Positions 55,549-64,000 of a DNA stretch of 64,000 nt are shown piece by piece. How positions within the stretch are numbered: the stretch's first letter is position 1; each line of letters opens with the position of its first letter. The DNA lies in assembly GCF_013368755.1 (NCBI RefSeq), contig NC_049566.1, forward strand, positions 1,240,001 through 1,304,000, given 5' to 3'. A program made the translations under genes and the position numbers. The notes below the pieces were generated by a model, which worked only from the letters and a program-made list of their open reading frames with translations, did not search any database and was not told the origin of the DNA. This DNA is from Talaromyces rugulosus (taxonomy: Eukaryota; Ascomycota; Eurotiomycetes; Eurotiales; Trichocomaceae).

Positions 55549-56190
55549 TTAGTCAATGGACGCACGGTCCAGTGACTCGAGCAGACGAGTAGCAACAAGG
55601 GTAACTGAAGAACCAAAATTGCAAGACACGGGGTTAGAAGAAAGAGGAACAAGTTCTTTGTCCCATGCGTGTCGAGCGACATCGACAATGGCTTTCTGTC
55701 CTGCTCCTGAGGCTGGTGTTCTGATATGAAACACATTGGTTACCAGGTGTTTTTTTGGCAAATTAAAATCCAAAACTTTTCTGCTCGATTCTCTTAGGGA
55801 AGGCCACGGTGAGCTGGGCTTTGGAGTACCACCAGGCGTGCCCAGGAAGTTTCGCTAAGTTTCGCCGCGGGTGAATGCTTGGTATTCCCAGGCGCGCTGC
55901 ATGATTCCCTATTGCATAACTTGCGTATAGCTTTGATGTATGCGTACTCTGAGTAGATCGCGCTTTCGATCGAAATTACGAGTTCGTCTACTAGGTTGCC
56001 GTGCTTGTCCGAAGAAGTGCAATGATGTACATAGATCTTCACCCATTGGATATAGTGGTCGACAACCATGCGGGCTTTGCGGACGATGAGGTGATGGGTG
56101 GCGAGCGTGGTTGCCATCCTCCAGTCGGTCAATTTCATCACACAGTTTCTGTCGGATGGAATCATCGTCCATAACGCAAGCTATCTTCAA
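55549..56190 (-). pseudogene. Unrecognised coding-like fragments, frame interrupted
   Basis: A 123-codon frame (55794-56165) has C-rich third positions and a protein-like sequence (MATTLATHHLIVRKARMVVD, YIQWVKIYVHHC). Ahead of it another frame reads MDDDSIRQKLCDEIDRLEDGN, and after it a third reads FHIRTPASGAGQKAIVDVAR then ATRLLESLDRASID, ending at 55549. The three could be exons or one damaged gene. Family not recognised. Confidence 0.25.
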
Positions 56191-58241
56191 AGTTAGCAGG
56201 GTATGGACGTCAAGAACACAATATACTTACTTTCAGGAAGACTAGATGTTTCGATAGATCAGGTCCGACACAGCGCGTACGGAAAAAACGGGATTCAGTA
56301 CTCCTGATCTGGCGTGATTTCTTGAATTGCTTGCAGGAAACAGACCAAGATACTGTTTGTAGGGGTTTCGTCGAGATTTGAACCCAGTACTCGATAACGG
56401 GCGTTGATCTTCGACCTCGTCGGATCGTTTTCTGATCAATAATCGTGTCGAATTCATATCTTTTGACACCATCGACGCCAACCCGTTGTATGTCGAGCTG
56501 CTCAGATATGCTCTGAAAGTTGAGTAAAAGCTCCTGATGAAATAGGAATTCTTCGGATTTCATTCAAATAGCTCTGAAAGTCCGCCGATGCTTGTAAGGC
56601 CTGTCTGGCCTTTTGGTGCTTTTATCCAATATCGAGGCAAGTAGAGTAAGATAAACGGCGATGCTTCTCAGAAATAGTTCTGAGGAGCATAATTGCTTTT
56701 GCCCAATCTTGGAAGCGGATTTCAACTTGCAAGCAATCGAGAGTGACTTCTTAATGCTTCAGTTATAGCGAAGCCTAGTGTCAACTCGTCGACTGTCGCC
56801 GCACTGGTTGCTTTGATAGCTCTCCAAGACGCTAGATATGAAAAAGAGAAAGAACTTGAGATAATCCTCCCTTAACAGGGTCTTCGATATGTTTTCGAAT
56901 TCACCGCCCACATCACCGGTTTCTGTCTGGTCCTGGTTGAGGTTCCAGGCGATATGCCTGGCTGATCTCAAATGCCGTTTTTGTCATTTCAGATCTAAAC
57001 TCGCTGGGGCTCATTTCCTTGTGGCTGGCATGCTTTGATGCATTGGTCTTAAATCAAGACATGAGTACACCGAGCAGTTTATTCCAGAGCAAAAAGACTG
57101 AACGTCATTTATAAAACTCGGCCAATGGGCAAGTGCCCAATAAAGTGCTTGACGTGTGGAGGACAGAGCTTTTTGTGTGGTGGTTTCCCACCAAAACGTC
57201 AGGCAATGGCTCTTGGGCCATGGCCAAAGCTCGTTGTGCCATGCAAAAAATCCCCGACCTTTGCGCGGAGTTTCCTTGGAACGTGCAGTTTAATTTCGAT
57301 GTTATCTGATCCTCTTTTTGATATCAACCGTAATTCCACTCCTTCAATGTCATCTCGGCCAGTATCTATTGATACACCAAGCGATGTCTTTCTCAAGTTT
57401 TGCCCTAGCTTTGAGTATCCACTATAGGCCCTGACTTGGTATCTTGACAACAAGGAGCTGTAGCGAGGTTCCGGTGTTCCTGAACAAAAACTAGCATCTG
57501 CGCGGCTTCCCACATGTTAGTTCAACGCCATCGTGTGCCACTGAACGACATAATTCCATGTGGCATTGTGGCCAGAGCCCAGCAGGAATCGTACTTCGGA
57601 GAAGAGTGACTCCCTATCGAGGCGGTCGTCAATAGTTGACGACGGAGGTGAAGACCGGTCCCGGGGTCAAAAGCCGCTCAGATCCCAGGCATCTAGCGAA
57701 CTGACTTTTCGTTTTGAAGTCAGCACAAGGAGGGTCCTTGGTTCGTAGGACACGCTACCAATTGTAAGGGTAACCTTGGTATGGAGATGAAAGATGAGAA
57801 ATTCGCGTAGGCGTCAAGGATCTGGTTTTCGATCCTATCGATCTTCCGTAATGCTGTTCTATGAAAAACTCGTGTAAGAAGTCTCGAACATTGAATGTCA
57901 AGGTCGATGGTTGGAGCGATATATTAAGCTAGTGGTGGATTTTAGGTCGTTGGATCGAGTTAATTTGGAGGTACTAATGATGGTTAGAACAGTCATGATT
58001 AGGCGAGAAGTGATACATACATTTGTAGGAGCATTAGTAGCCATTTTAAGGCTTTTGTAAGTTTTGATTAGCTTGGAGTTTGTATCGAGTTTTTGAGCGT
58101 GTTGCATGATTAGTTTGTTGTGATGTCGCCACATAGAATCCGCAATGATTGTCAAGGTATCCGACAAGACATCATTATTTTTTCACTTGGCTCGTAAACG
58201 GCACGAGGAAACATGTCTTCGAATTGGATTAGAGGAGAATT

Positions 58242-58899
58242 CTAGTCCTTGCAATGGCCTGTAGTTGATTGTCGGGAACAACTAACTGCTCTGTATTTCC
58301 AGGACTGCATAGACAAACTAGTTGTCATTGTTGCTGGTGGTTCTGGTTGTGTTGGTGGCACTGCTGGTGCTGGAGGTATGTTGTTGGTTGAGTCTTAGCC
58401 GTTGGTGTCAGTAGACTCCAAATATACATACCGAAATTGTGTGCTCCTTGGACCTGTTGGGCTGACTTGAATGCCCTGGTTCCACTTCGGCATTCTTGAT
58501 AGTCTATTGACTTGGTTAGCTTGAATAATACAAGACTGCAATACATTGTAATACATACTCCAAAGTAGGCTACTTCTCCGTTGCTTGATTGGGTTGTAGA
58601 CGGGCCGCTGGCCGACGTGCACCTGTAGATCTTTGCAGAAGAAATGCCAGAACTGGCCTTGCTTGACAAGGTTTCTTTCCATCTTTGCCGACAAGCCATA
58701 TCCCTCAAATTGTTAGCAGCACCTTCTTGGTGCGAGTTGCTCGATGTCTAGAGCCTATCATCTGACTTGTGTCTCGAAGAGGTACTATTAATTGTATACA
58801 CGGCGCAGAACAGCGAATGAGAATATCGGGGACGCTTTGACGGTTTCGAATGTTCCCATACAGCCCTGGAGCTTGATGGATATACTTCAGAAGCTGCAT
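58242..58899 (-). CDS. Candidate small four-exon gene, possibly the tail of a broken gene
   Basis: Exons 58786-58899, 58559-58703, 58432-58503 and 58242-58369, 152 aa. Three introns (82, 55 and 62 nt) begin GTACCT, GTATGT and GTATGT, carry CTAAC or CTAAG branch sites, and all close in phase. The product starts MQLLKYIHQAPGLYGNIRNR, continues YGLSAKMERNLVKQGQFWHF and has a Pro-rich stretch (APAVPPTQPEPPATM). The frame stays open upstream of the ATG except for one TGA at 58939-58941, beyond which it reads EAILIHDISVNIL, so the gene may once have been longer. The first acceptor is GAG, less usual. No family recognised. Confidence 0.3.
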
Positions 58900-59565
58900 C
58901 TTCTTGTTGACTTTGTGGGAAATAGGAAGTCGACGTTCTCAGAGGATGTTGACGGAGATGTCGTGGATAAGAATGGCTTCGCCTGAGGAAGACACGGCAA
59001 ACGTGATTTGGATTTTTCATTCAAGAAGCTAAGAGTAAAGCCACGACTCAGGAAAAAGGTCGATAGATCGTCCTTTCTGGTCGAGTCTTTCCGGGGACCT
59101 GGTATAGTCAGTTAGTCTCTCATCAACGAACCACACGAATCAGACATACCTCCATAGTCACACCCCGAGAGATTTTGCAGAAAGAAAATGAAGTCTAGTA
59201 TGTAGCAAATATTTGGAGGGAAGGAAAAAATTTCACAGGAAATGTGGGAAAAAGGGGGGCATGCACACCGGCGTCGGGCAACACCGACTTTCCTAATACG
59301 GTAAGTAGGGCAACCCATGTTCGTGACCACTGGTAAGCCACGCCAGTATATGGATCCAATGGAATCCAAAAGAAAGGGACTGAAATAAAAGTTGCCTGGA
59401 GGGTGTCTGTTGTTTATAACAGTTAGCTTGCGATATCGGAATGCCGAATATGGTTATTGTTCAAAAAGGATTCTATTGTTATAAAACTGAACATTAATAC
59501 AATAAGCTCCACGTTCAACTGCACATGTGGTATCTCTGAAACAAAGAAATAATACAAATAAAGTT

Positions 59566-60828
59566 CTAATAATTATTGTGCGGAGCAAAGTGAATCTGCT
59601 CGTTTCCGATATCAAAAACGGCAATCACATTGTGCAGGAACACATCTCCGAAAATATATAGCCCATCAGGATAGACACTGGGGTCCAGATCAAAGCCTCG
59701 GAAGATACTCGTCAAACAGATATCGTCCTGCCCTACTGGCATAACCATGTCGGTAGGGTGAATGTAAAAAGTTTTGCCACCGATAGAGATTCCTAATTCG
59801 GGTGCCGTTGCGTTGCAGGGAACAGCGTAAGCATCGTATTCTTTAAGATACGTTGCAGGGGGTTTGCTGTGGGGCAAAATTAGCATATTTAGAAGGAAAC
59901 AAAGAAAAGAAACCCACAAGGCAGCATTGATTTTGTCAGCCACTGCGGTTGGGAAGCGGTTGGCGTAAGTCCCACTGTCGACAACAGCCCGGAATGAAGC
60001 GTTGTGGGTCTTGCCATTCAGCTCGAACCCTGAATTCTCAATGGCATAGAACTCCCGTTCTTTACCGTGCGTTCCAAACGGGACACCGACGATCTTGGTC
60101 GAGGCAAAGTCGTGCTCGAAATCGACTGGCGGGAGACCGCCAAAGGCCAAATAGCCGGCATCGTCACCGCGCTGGAGAGCCAGACTAAAAACCGGGTCGA
60201 TTTGGCCGGTCCTGTTGTACATGGACTCAAGCACTGGCGAATAAGGGTGTAGGTCCGCGGGATTAGGTTCTTGGAAGACATTTGTCAGCCCAGAGGAGCC
60301 AACACCCAGGACACCGCTCAAAACACCGTCACCCTGCCAGAAGCCCTCTGTCAATACAGAGACCTCTTGGTTTTCCACCGAGAGACCGGCCACGGATACA
60401 TCCGCGTAGCCGACTTCACCTGTGACGTTTTCTAGATTACCGTAGACCATGTTGAAAGTCTCGCCCGTGATAGTGTCAATCTCGCCAGTGTACGGCGGAC
60501 CAGTGTTACATGACGTATTACTAAGGCACTGGAAATCACGGCCGAACATCCACGTATCGGAGCTGCCGGTGTCGAGTAGTAGATACCGCGGAACTCCGTT
60601 GAACTTGACTTCGACGGCGTACTGCAAGTTGGAGTTGGTCGGGCGAATCAAAGTGCTGTTTGATCGCTTGTTGAAGCTCCTCCGCGAGTGGGCCTCTCGT
60701 CGGTGGTGTTTAGATACAGCCACATGGTGAGGTGCAGGAGCGAGGTTGAGGCTGTTGCCTTGGTTTGGGATGGATATGCATGAGACGAGCTCTAGGAAGA
60801 GCGCTAGCTGAGAAATGTGGGCTAGCAT
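59566..60828 (-). CDS. Secreted aspartic protease (pepsin family A1)
   Basis: Exons 59918-60828 and 59566-59866, 403 aa. A signal peptide (MLAHISQLALFLELVSCIS) and a basic propeptide rich in His/Arg precede the mature start near NLQYAVEVKFNGVPRYLLLDTGSSDTW, which holds catalytic Asp 1. The second site is FRAVVDSGTYANRFP. Cys pairs flank the first loop (CLSNTSC). The 51 nt intron (GTGGGT...CCACAG) is a multiple of three with no stop, so its retention would insert 17 residues without breaking the frame. I treat it as an intron because it has a proper branch site and the joined sequence (INAAFKPPATYLKEY) is normal. It lacks a GPI tail (it ends HFAPHNNY), so it is freely secreted. TATATAA lies about 120 bp above the ATG. 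Confidence 0.9.
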   Translation of the reverse strand: MLAHISQLALFLELVSCISIPNQGNSLNLAPAPHHVAVSKHHRREAHSRRSFNKRSNSTLIRPTNSNLQYAVEVKFNGVPRYLLLDTGSSDTWMFGRDFQCLSNTSCNTGPPYTGEIDTITGETFNMVYGNLENVTGEVGYADVSVAGLSVENQEVSVLTEGFWQGDGVLSGVLGVGSSGLTNVFQEPNPADLHPYSPVLESMYNRTGQIDPVFSLALQRGDDAGYLAFGGLPPVDFEHDFASTKIVGVPFGTHGKEREFYAIENSGFELNGKTHNASFRAVVDSGTYANRFPTAVADKINAALWVSFLCFLLNMLILPHSKPPATYLKEYDAYAVPCNATAPELGISIGGKTFYIHPTDMVMPVGQDDICLTSIFRGFDLDPSVYPDGLYIFGDVFLHNVIAVFDIGNEQIHFAPHNNY

Positions 60829-61501
60829 GTTTAATGTTCAATTCAATGCTAAATGCCAGGGTTCAAAGATTTCAGCGTCCTAGTTATCTTGTGTGGACTT
60901 GCGTTGATGTGTGAACAGACACCTTGGAGTGAGATTGTCCCCGGCTTATATAGAGCTTGTCGAGCGCGATGATATCATTAAACCCCCCGAAGTGTCCCAT
61001 TATGGCAGAATTCAGCGCTCGCAGGGGCCACTAAATGTGGCACTGTTTATTCTTCTAGAAGAAATAAAAAAAACGTGCTTAAAATAGTCAAAAATAAAGT
61101 GAGGCTTTTGGTAGTGATCGCCATGAAGCTAGTCCCGATATGGACGGTTACAGCCCCAGACGCTAACCGCATTAAGAGCGTTGTCGCGCTGTAGTTTCAG
61201 GCATCGATATTATTTCTAGTTTATTCAACTTGAATTTGTGAGTGTGCGTTGTTGTCGCTATTAGCCATCGTAATTTACTGGGAAGCCTATATGTTGATGC
61301 CAGACAACTTCATTGTTGAGGCTTGAGGATTGAGCTGCAGACATGTTCACAGTATGGGCCAATAGCATCAACAAGCTAACTGCAAACTGTGTAGCCTCAT
61401 GCAAGCCATCACAATCACAATCACCAGACCCGAAGAAATGAACCGCGAGCTTTCTTTGCAGGTCAATCTTGCGGTACACTTGAACCAGCCATACCGACAG
61501 T
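60829..61501. promoter_or_regulatory. Divergent promoter of the protease and the FAD oxidase
   Basis: 673 bp between two genes for secreted proteins on opposite strands. A minus-strand TATATAA at 60946-60952 serves the protease. No TATA box is clear for the oxidase. A shared regulator is possible. Confidence 0.5.
60946..60952 (-). promoter_or_regulatory. TATA box of the aspartic protease gene
   Basis: TATATAA on the minus strand, 118 bp upstream of the start at 60828, with CT-rich sequence between. Confidence 0.5.
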
Positions 61502-62971
61502 ATGTTCACAGCGCTTGCTTTGATTGTAAGCAGCATCGTTCCAGCATGCAGATCTGTAGACCCTGGGCTAGCTGCATGCACAAACCTGACGAGCTCGCTC
61601 GGAGCTAGCAAGGTGGCTGTGAGCCCCCTGGATCTACGATACATCGCGAGCAGAGAAGACTACTGGAACGCGCTTCAAAGCGAGTACCAGCCCTCGTGCA
61701 TTGTATACCCAGCGTCCGCCCAAGATGTATCCCTCGCGTTGCAGGCTATCCGGGCTTTTGGCAGCCGGTTTGCAGTCAAGGCCGGCGGCCACAACACCAA
61801 CAACTTCTTCTCGTCAGTGGATAGTGGCGTTCTCATTGATATAGGCTCTATGAATGCGAAATCCTATGACCCATCCACAACGCTTGCCACGTATGAGCCC
61901 GGCAGCACCTATGGCGAGCTATACGACTATTATGCCCAGTTTGATCGGACCATACTCGGCCCTACACTGGCTGGTGTCGGTACCGGGGCTGGTCTTGGTG
62001 GTGGCTTGGGCTATCTCTCGCCTCAATACGGCATGGCATGCGATGACTTTCGCGAGCTGGAGGTCGTCTTGCCCAGCGGAGAAGTAGTGGATGCGTCGGC
62101 CGAGTCGTATCCAGATCTCTTCTTCGGTCTTCGCGGAGGAGGCGGAAATGCCTATGGGATTGTCACCAGATATACCGTCCAGAGTCGACCAGCGACACAA
62201 TTTGCTGCGGGCAATGTTATCTACCTGTTCGAGCAGACTGATGCCGTGGCAAGCGCCATCAGGGACTTTATGCAGTACAATCCAGACCCCAAGGCAAGCA
62301 TTGTTGCAACCTATATGAAACTACCGACGCCGGGTCTCGGGTTGAATCTTGACGAAGCCATTCTCCTGTTTCTTGTTTATGATGGTCTCGACCCAGGTGA
62401 TGTGTTTGGGAACTTTACCAGCATTCCTTATCTGCTCAACACCATGGCTATCAGAACATACCCAGAAGTAATCAACATGCCAATACCATTCCTAACCCAA
62501 CTGACGCGAGGCGACAACACTTTCCGCGTCGGGGTGCATCGGGTCAATGATGATAGCTACCAGACAACCATTCATCAATGGCGCGACTGGGCCGAGACAC
62601 ACAAGAGCAGTTACGAACTGCTCTCGTTCAACTTTGAGCCTGTTCCTCGGAGCCTGACGGACGCTAGCAACTCCCAGAATGGAGGGAATGCTATACAGAT
62701 GCCTGATGGGCCCTGGTTCTGGATTAGTTATATTTTGGAGACTCTTCCTGGTCTGCCACAAGCTGAATATGAGGCTATACAAGCTAGTTTCCGTGATATG
62801 GTCGAGGCATCTGGTAATGCGGATGGCTTGCCACTGTTCATCAGCGACGCAAGCGCGGATCAGAATCCGTTGTCGACATTTTCGACGTTTGCAAGATTGC
62901 AGGAGATCAAGAACACGTATGACCCAGACAACTTTTTTGCCGAAAAAACAGGCGGCTGGTCTTTTACATGA
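61502..62971 (+). CDS. Secreted FAD-linked oxidase, berberine-bridge-enzyme-like
   Basis: An intronless 489 aa frame. The first 18 residues (MFTALALIVSSIVPACRS) form a signal peptide. The PCMH-type FAD domain has CIVYPASAQDVSLALQAIRAFGSRFAVKAGGHNTN, where the GGH His is the expected 8-alpha FAD attachment site. GVGTGAGLGGGLGYLSPQYGMACD is the second FAD loop and lacks the Cys needed for a second covalent bond. The BBE-type C-terminal segment ends NTYDPDNFFAEKTGGW, the usual NPxNxF-like close. Homologues oxidise sugars, alcohols or metabolite intermediates with oxygen, giving peroxide. Substrate unknown. Confidence 0.92.
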   Translation: MFTALALIVSSIVPACRSVDPGLAACTNLTSSLGASKVAVSPLDLRYIASREDYWNALQSEYQPSCIVYPASAQDVSLALQAIRAFGSRFAVKAGGHNTNNFFSSVDSGVLIDIGSMNAKSYDPSTTLATYEPGSTYGELYDYYAQFDRTILGPTLAGVGTGAGLGGGLGYLSPQYGMACDDFRELEVVLPSGEVVDASAESYPDLFFGLRGGGGNAYGIVTRYTVQSRPATQFAAGNVIYLFEQTDAVASAIRDFMQYNPDPKASIVATYMKLPTPGLGLNLDEAILLFLVYDGLDPGDVFGNFTSIPYLLNTMAIRTYPEVINMPIPFLTQLTRGDNTFRVGVHRVNDDSYQTTIHQWRDWAETHKSSYELLSFNFEPVPRSLTDASNSQNGGNAIQMPDGPWFWISYILETLPGLPQAEYEAIQASFRDMVEASGNADGLPLFISDASADQNPLSTFSTFARLQEIKNTYDPDNFFAEKTGGWSFT

Positions 62972-63139
62972 CCATTCAATTGATCCATTCCATGCTCGCC
63001 ATAGTGTGTTGAAAAAAGTCCACCATAATCTTGAATTATTTACGTATGATAATGATAAGTCCAATGGATAATACATGATGCCGCCCGCCACGGTTGTTGG
63101 TATCAAACAATAAAGCATTAAAAAACCCCCCAACCGAAA

Positions 63140-64000
63140 TTAACCAGATACCAACTTTCTCCCCTGCCCCGTCATAAAATCCTTGCCCTTGAATATTGCC
63201 AGCACAAATCCCGGGAAAACAAACCATCCCATCTGCCCGGTGCCGTCCGATTTGCCAAGCGGCACAGCCAGCAACACGCTTTGTTTGGCAGCATCGAAAG
63301 TTGAGCGCGCCCCCTTGCCTAGAATATCGGCTTTTAAGTTGCTAACCACAGCACCGGTTATCGTAGGCATGCGGGCGGCAATGCGCTGCGTGTGCGACGT
63401 GATATCCCCAACGGCGTAGATGTTTGCCGACAAGGGGATCCTGCTGGCGCGGAAATGGCGGTCGACTTCGACCCAGCCATCTTCATCGAGCAGAGCGCGC
63501 GGGATGAATTCATTATTGGGAACAACCCCCGCTGCATGGATATAGACATCGGCGGTCATGGTGTTGCCAGTGGTCAGTATGACAGTCCATTTGTTGGCCA
63601 CCGAGTCGAAATTTGCAGCCTCGACTGCCTCTTTGGTGACGATTTCGATCCCTTTTGCCTTGAGCACTTTTTCCGCCTTGGAGCGAGGGCCGTTCTTGAG
63701 AGTAGGGAGTACTCGGTCTGTTGGCGTGACCAGGATGACTTTGATATCGGGTCTTTCCTCTGCCAGCTCCGCGGCGAATTCGACGCCCACAGCGCCGGCT
63801 CCGCCGATGATGACGCTCTTGGCAGCTTGAATGGAATCTTGCGCGTTCTTGATGTCGATGTCTGTGTTGCTATCCTTGGATGCTTTGAAGGGCACCTTGA
63901 GCGAGGAGCCGCCCAGTGTCGCCTTGGTCGTACTTCCGGATGAAATGACCAGATAGTCATATGCAATATATCTTTCTTTCTCTGCACCTTGTTCCGTGAC
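63140..64000 (-). CDS. FSP1/AIFM2-like NAD(P)H oxidoreductase, N-terminus beyond the window end
   Basis: The last 286 codons are visible and the frame is open to base 64000. YDYLVISSGS closes the first FAD half. The NAD-binding loop SVIIGGAGAVGVEFAAELAE follows, then the second FAD motif IYAVGDIT. The C-terminus ends FMTGQGRKLVSG without a peroxisomal signal. The layout is that of AIF/FSP1-type ferredoxin-reductase-like proteins, which oxidise NAD(P)H and reduce quinones. A myristoylation site or transit peptide could lie in the missing N-terminus. It converges with the FAD oxidase at 168 bp. Confidence 0.88.
   Translation of the reverse strand, partial: VTEQGAEKERYIAYDYLVISSGSTTKATLGGSSLKVPFKASKDSNTDIDIKNAQDSIQAAKSVIIGGAGAVGVEFAAELAEERPDIKVILVTPTDRVLPTLKNGPRSKAEKVLKAKGIEIVTKEAVEAANFDSVANKWTVILTTGNTMTADVYIHAAGVVPNNEFIPRALLDEDGWVEVDRHFRASRIPLSANIYAVGDITSHTQRIAARMPTITGAVVSNLKADILGKGARSTFDAAKQSVLLAVPLGKSDGTGQMGWFVFPGFVLAIFKGKDFMTGQGRKLVSG

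Larger units (their letters stand above)
53959..59565. other. 5.6 kb gene-poor region with decayed coding fragments
   Basis: GC content looks lower than in the flanking genes and open frames are short on all strands. Several minus-strand fragments have natural-looking protein composition and fungal-type introns but are broken by stops or frame changes. They are entered separately where I could support them. No intact transposase, reverse transcriptase or terminal repeats were found by eye. Confidence 0.5.

Noticed and set aside
56350..56400. GTTCAAATC word resembling a tRNA T-loop on the minus strand
   Set aside because: The flanking bases do not form a T-stem and no acceptor or anticodon arm can be drawn around it.

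Overview
The window is nuclear DNA from a filamentous ascomycete, most likely a Eurotiales mould (Aspergillus/Penicillium/Talaromyces type). The evidence is many short spliceosomal introns (about 50-80 nt, GT...CTAAC-like...AG), compact genes on both strands, intergenic CT-rich leaders, and an NmrA of 352 residues that reads like the Aspergillus nitrogen repressor. I see no rRNA, tRNA, CRISPR array or intact transposon. Splice sites were placed by hand from GT/AG signals and reading-frame phase; almost every model closes without a leftover base.

Layout. 1-15 kb is a housekeeping block: a mitochondrial rRNA 2'-O-methyltransferase (cut by the window start), a Mit1-like PHD/chromo/SNF2 chromatin remodeller, a CCCH zinc-finger protein, mitoribosomal protein mS35, the Alg13 glycosyltransferase subunit and the dynactin actin-related protein Arp1. 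15-20 kb has an accessory HeLo-like/ankyrin protein and a lambda-crystallin-type dehydrogenase. 20-35 kb carries a CnjB-like zinc-knuckle protein, an MFS sugar transporter with a 2.8 kb upstream region, glutamine synthetase, Mediator subunit 1 and a small predicted mitochondrial protein. 35-48 kb carries a METTL25-like methyltransferase, an F-box-like protein, the SNARE Tlg1/syntaxin-6, a SET/NAP histone chaperone, the nitrogen repressor NmrA and an asparaginase with an ankyrin tail. 49-54 kb carries a secreted DUF1996 protein, an aldo-keto reductase and a 2-oxoglutarate/Fe oxygenase. 54-59.5 kb is a gene desert with decayed coding fragments, including a frame-broken GIY-YIG remnant and one candidate small four-exon gene. 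59.5-64 kb has a secreted aspartic protease and a secreted berberine-bridge-type oxidase sharing a divergent promoter, then an FSP1/AIF-like NADH oxidoreductase cut by the window end.

Themes. Three nitrogen genes lie within 20 kb: glutamine synthetase, NmrA (which restrains the GATA activator AreA) and asparaginase. Each has GATA motifs nearby, including a near-perfect 24 bp palindrome with two GATA sites upstream of glutamine synthetase. The sugar transporter has a run of CreA-type motifs. No previously unknown multi-gene system is evident. The most unusual items are the glutamine synthetase start codon standing alone as a 3-nt exon, a 16-residue repeat array inside the mitochondrial methyltransferase, the HeLo-like/ankyrin protein lacking a nucleotide-binding module, a His-rich tail behind a dibasic site on the DUF1996 protein, and the 54-59.5 kb decay zone.
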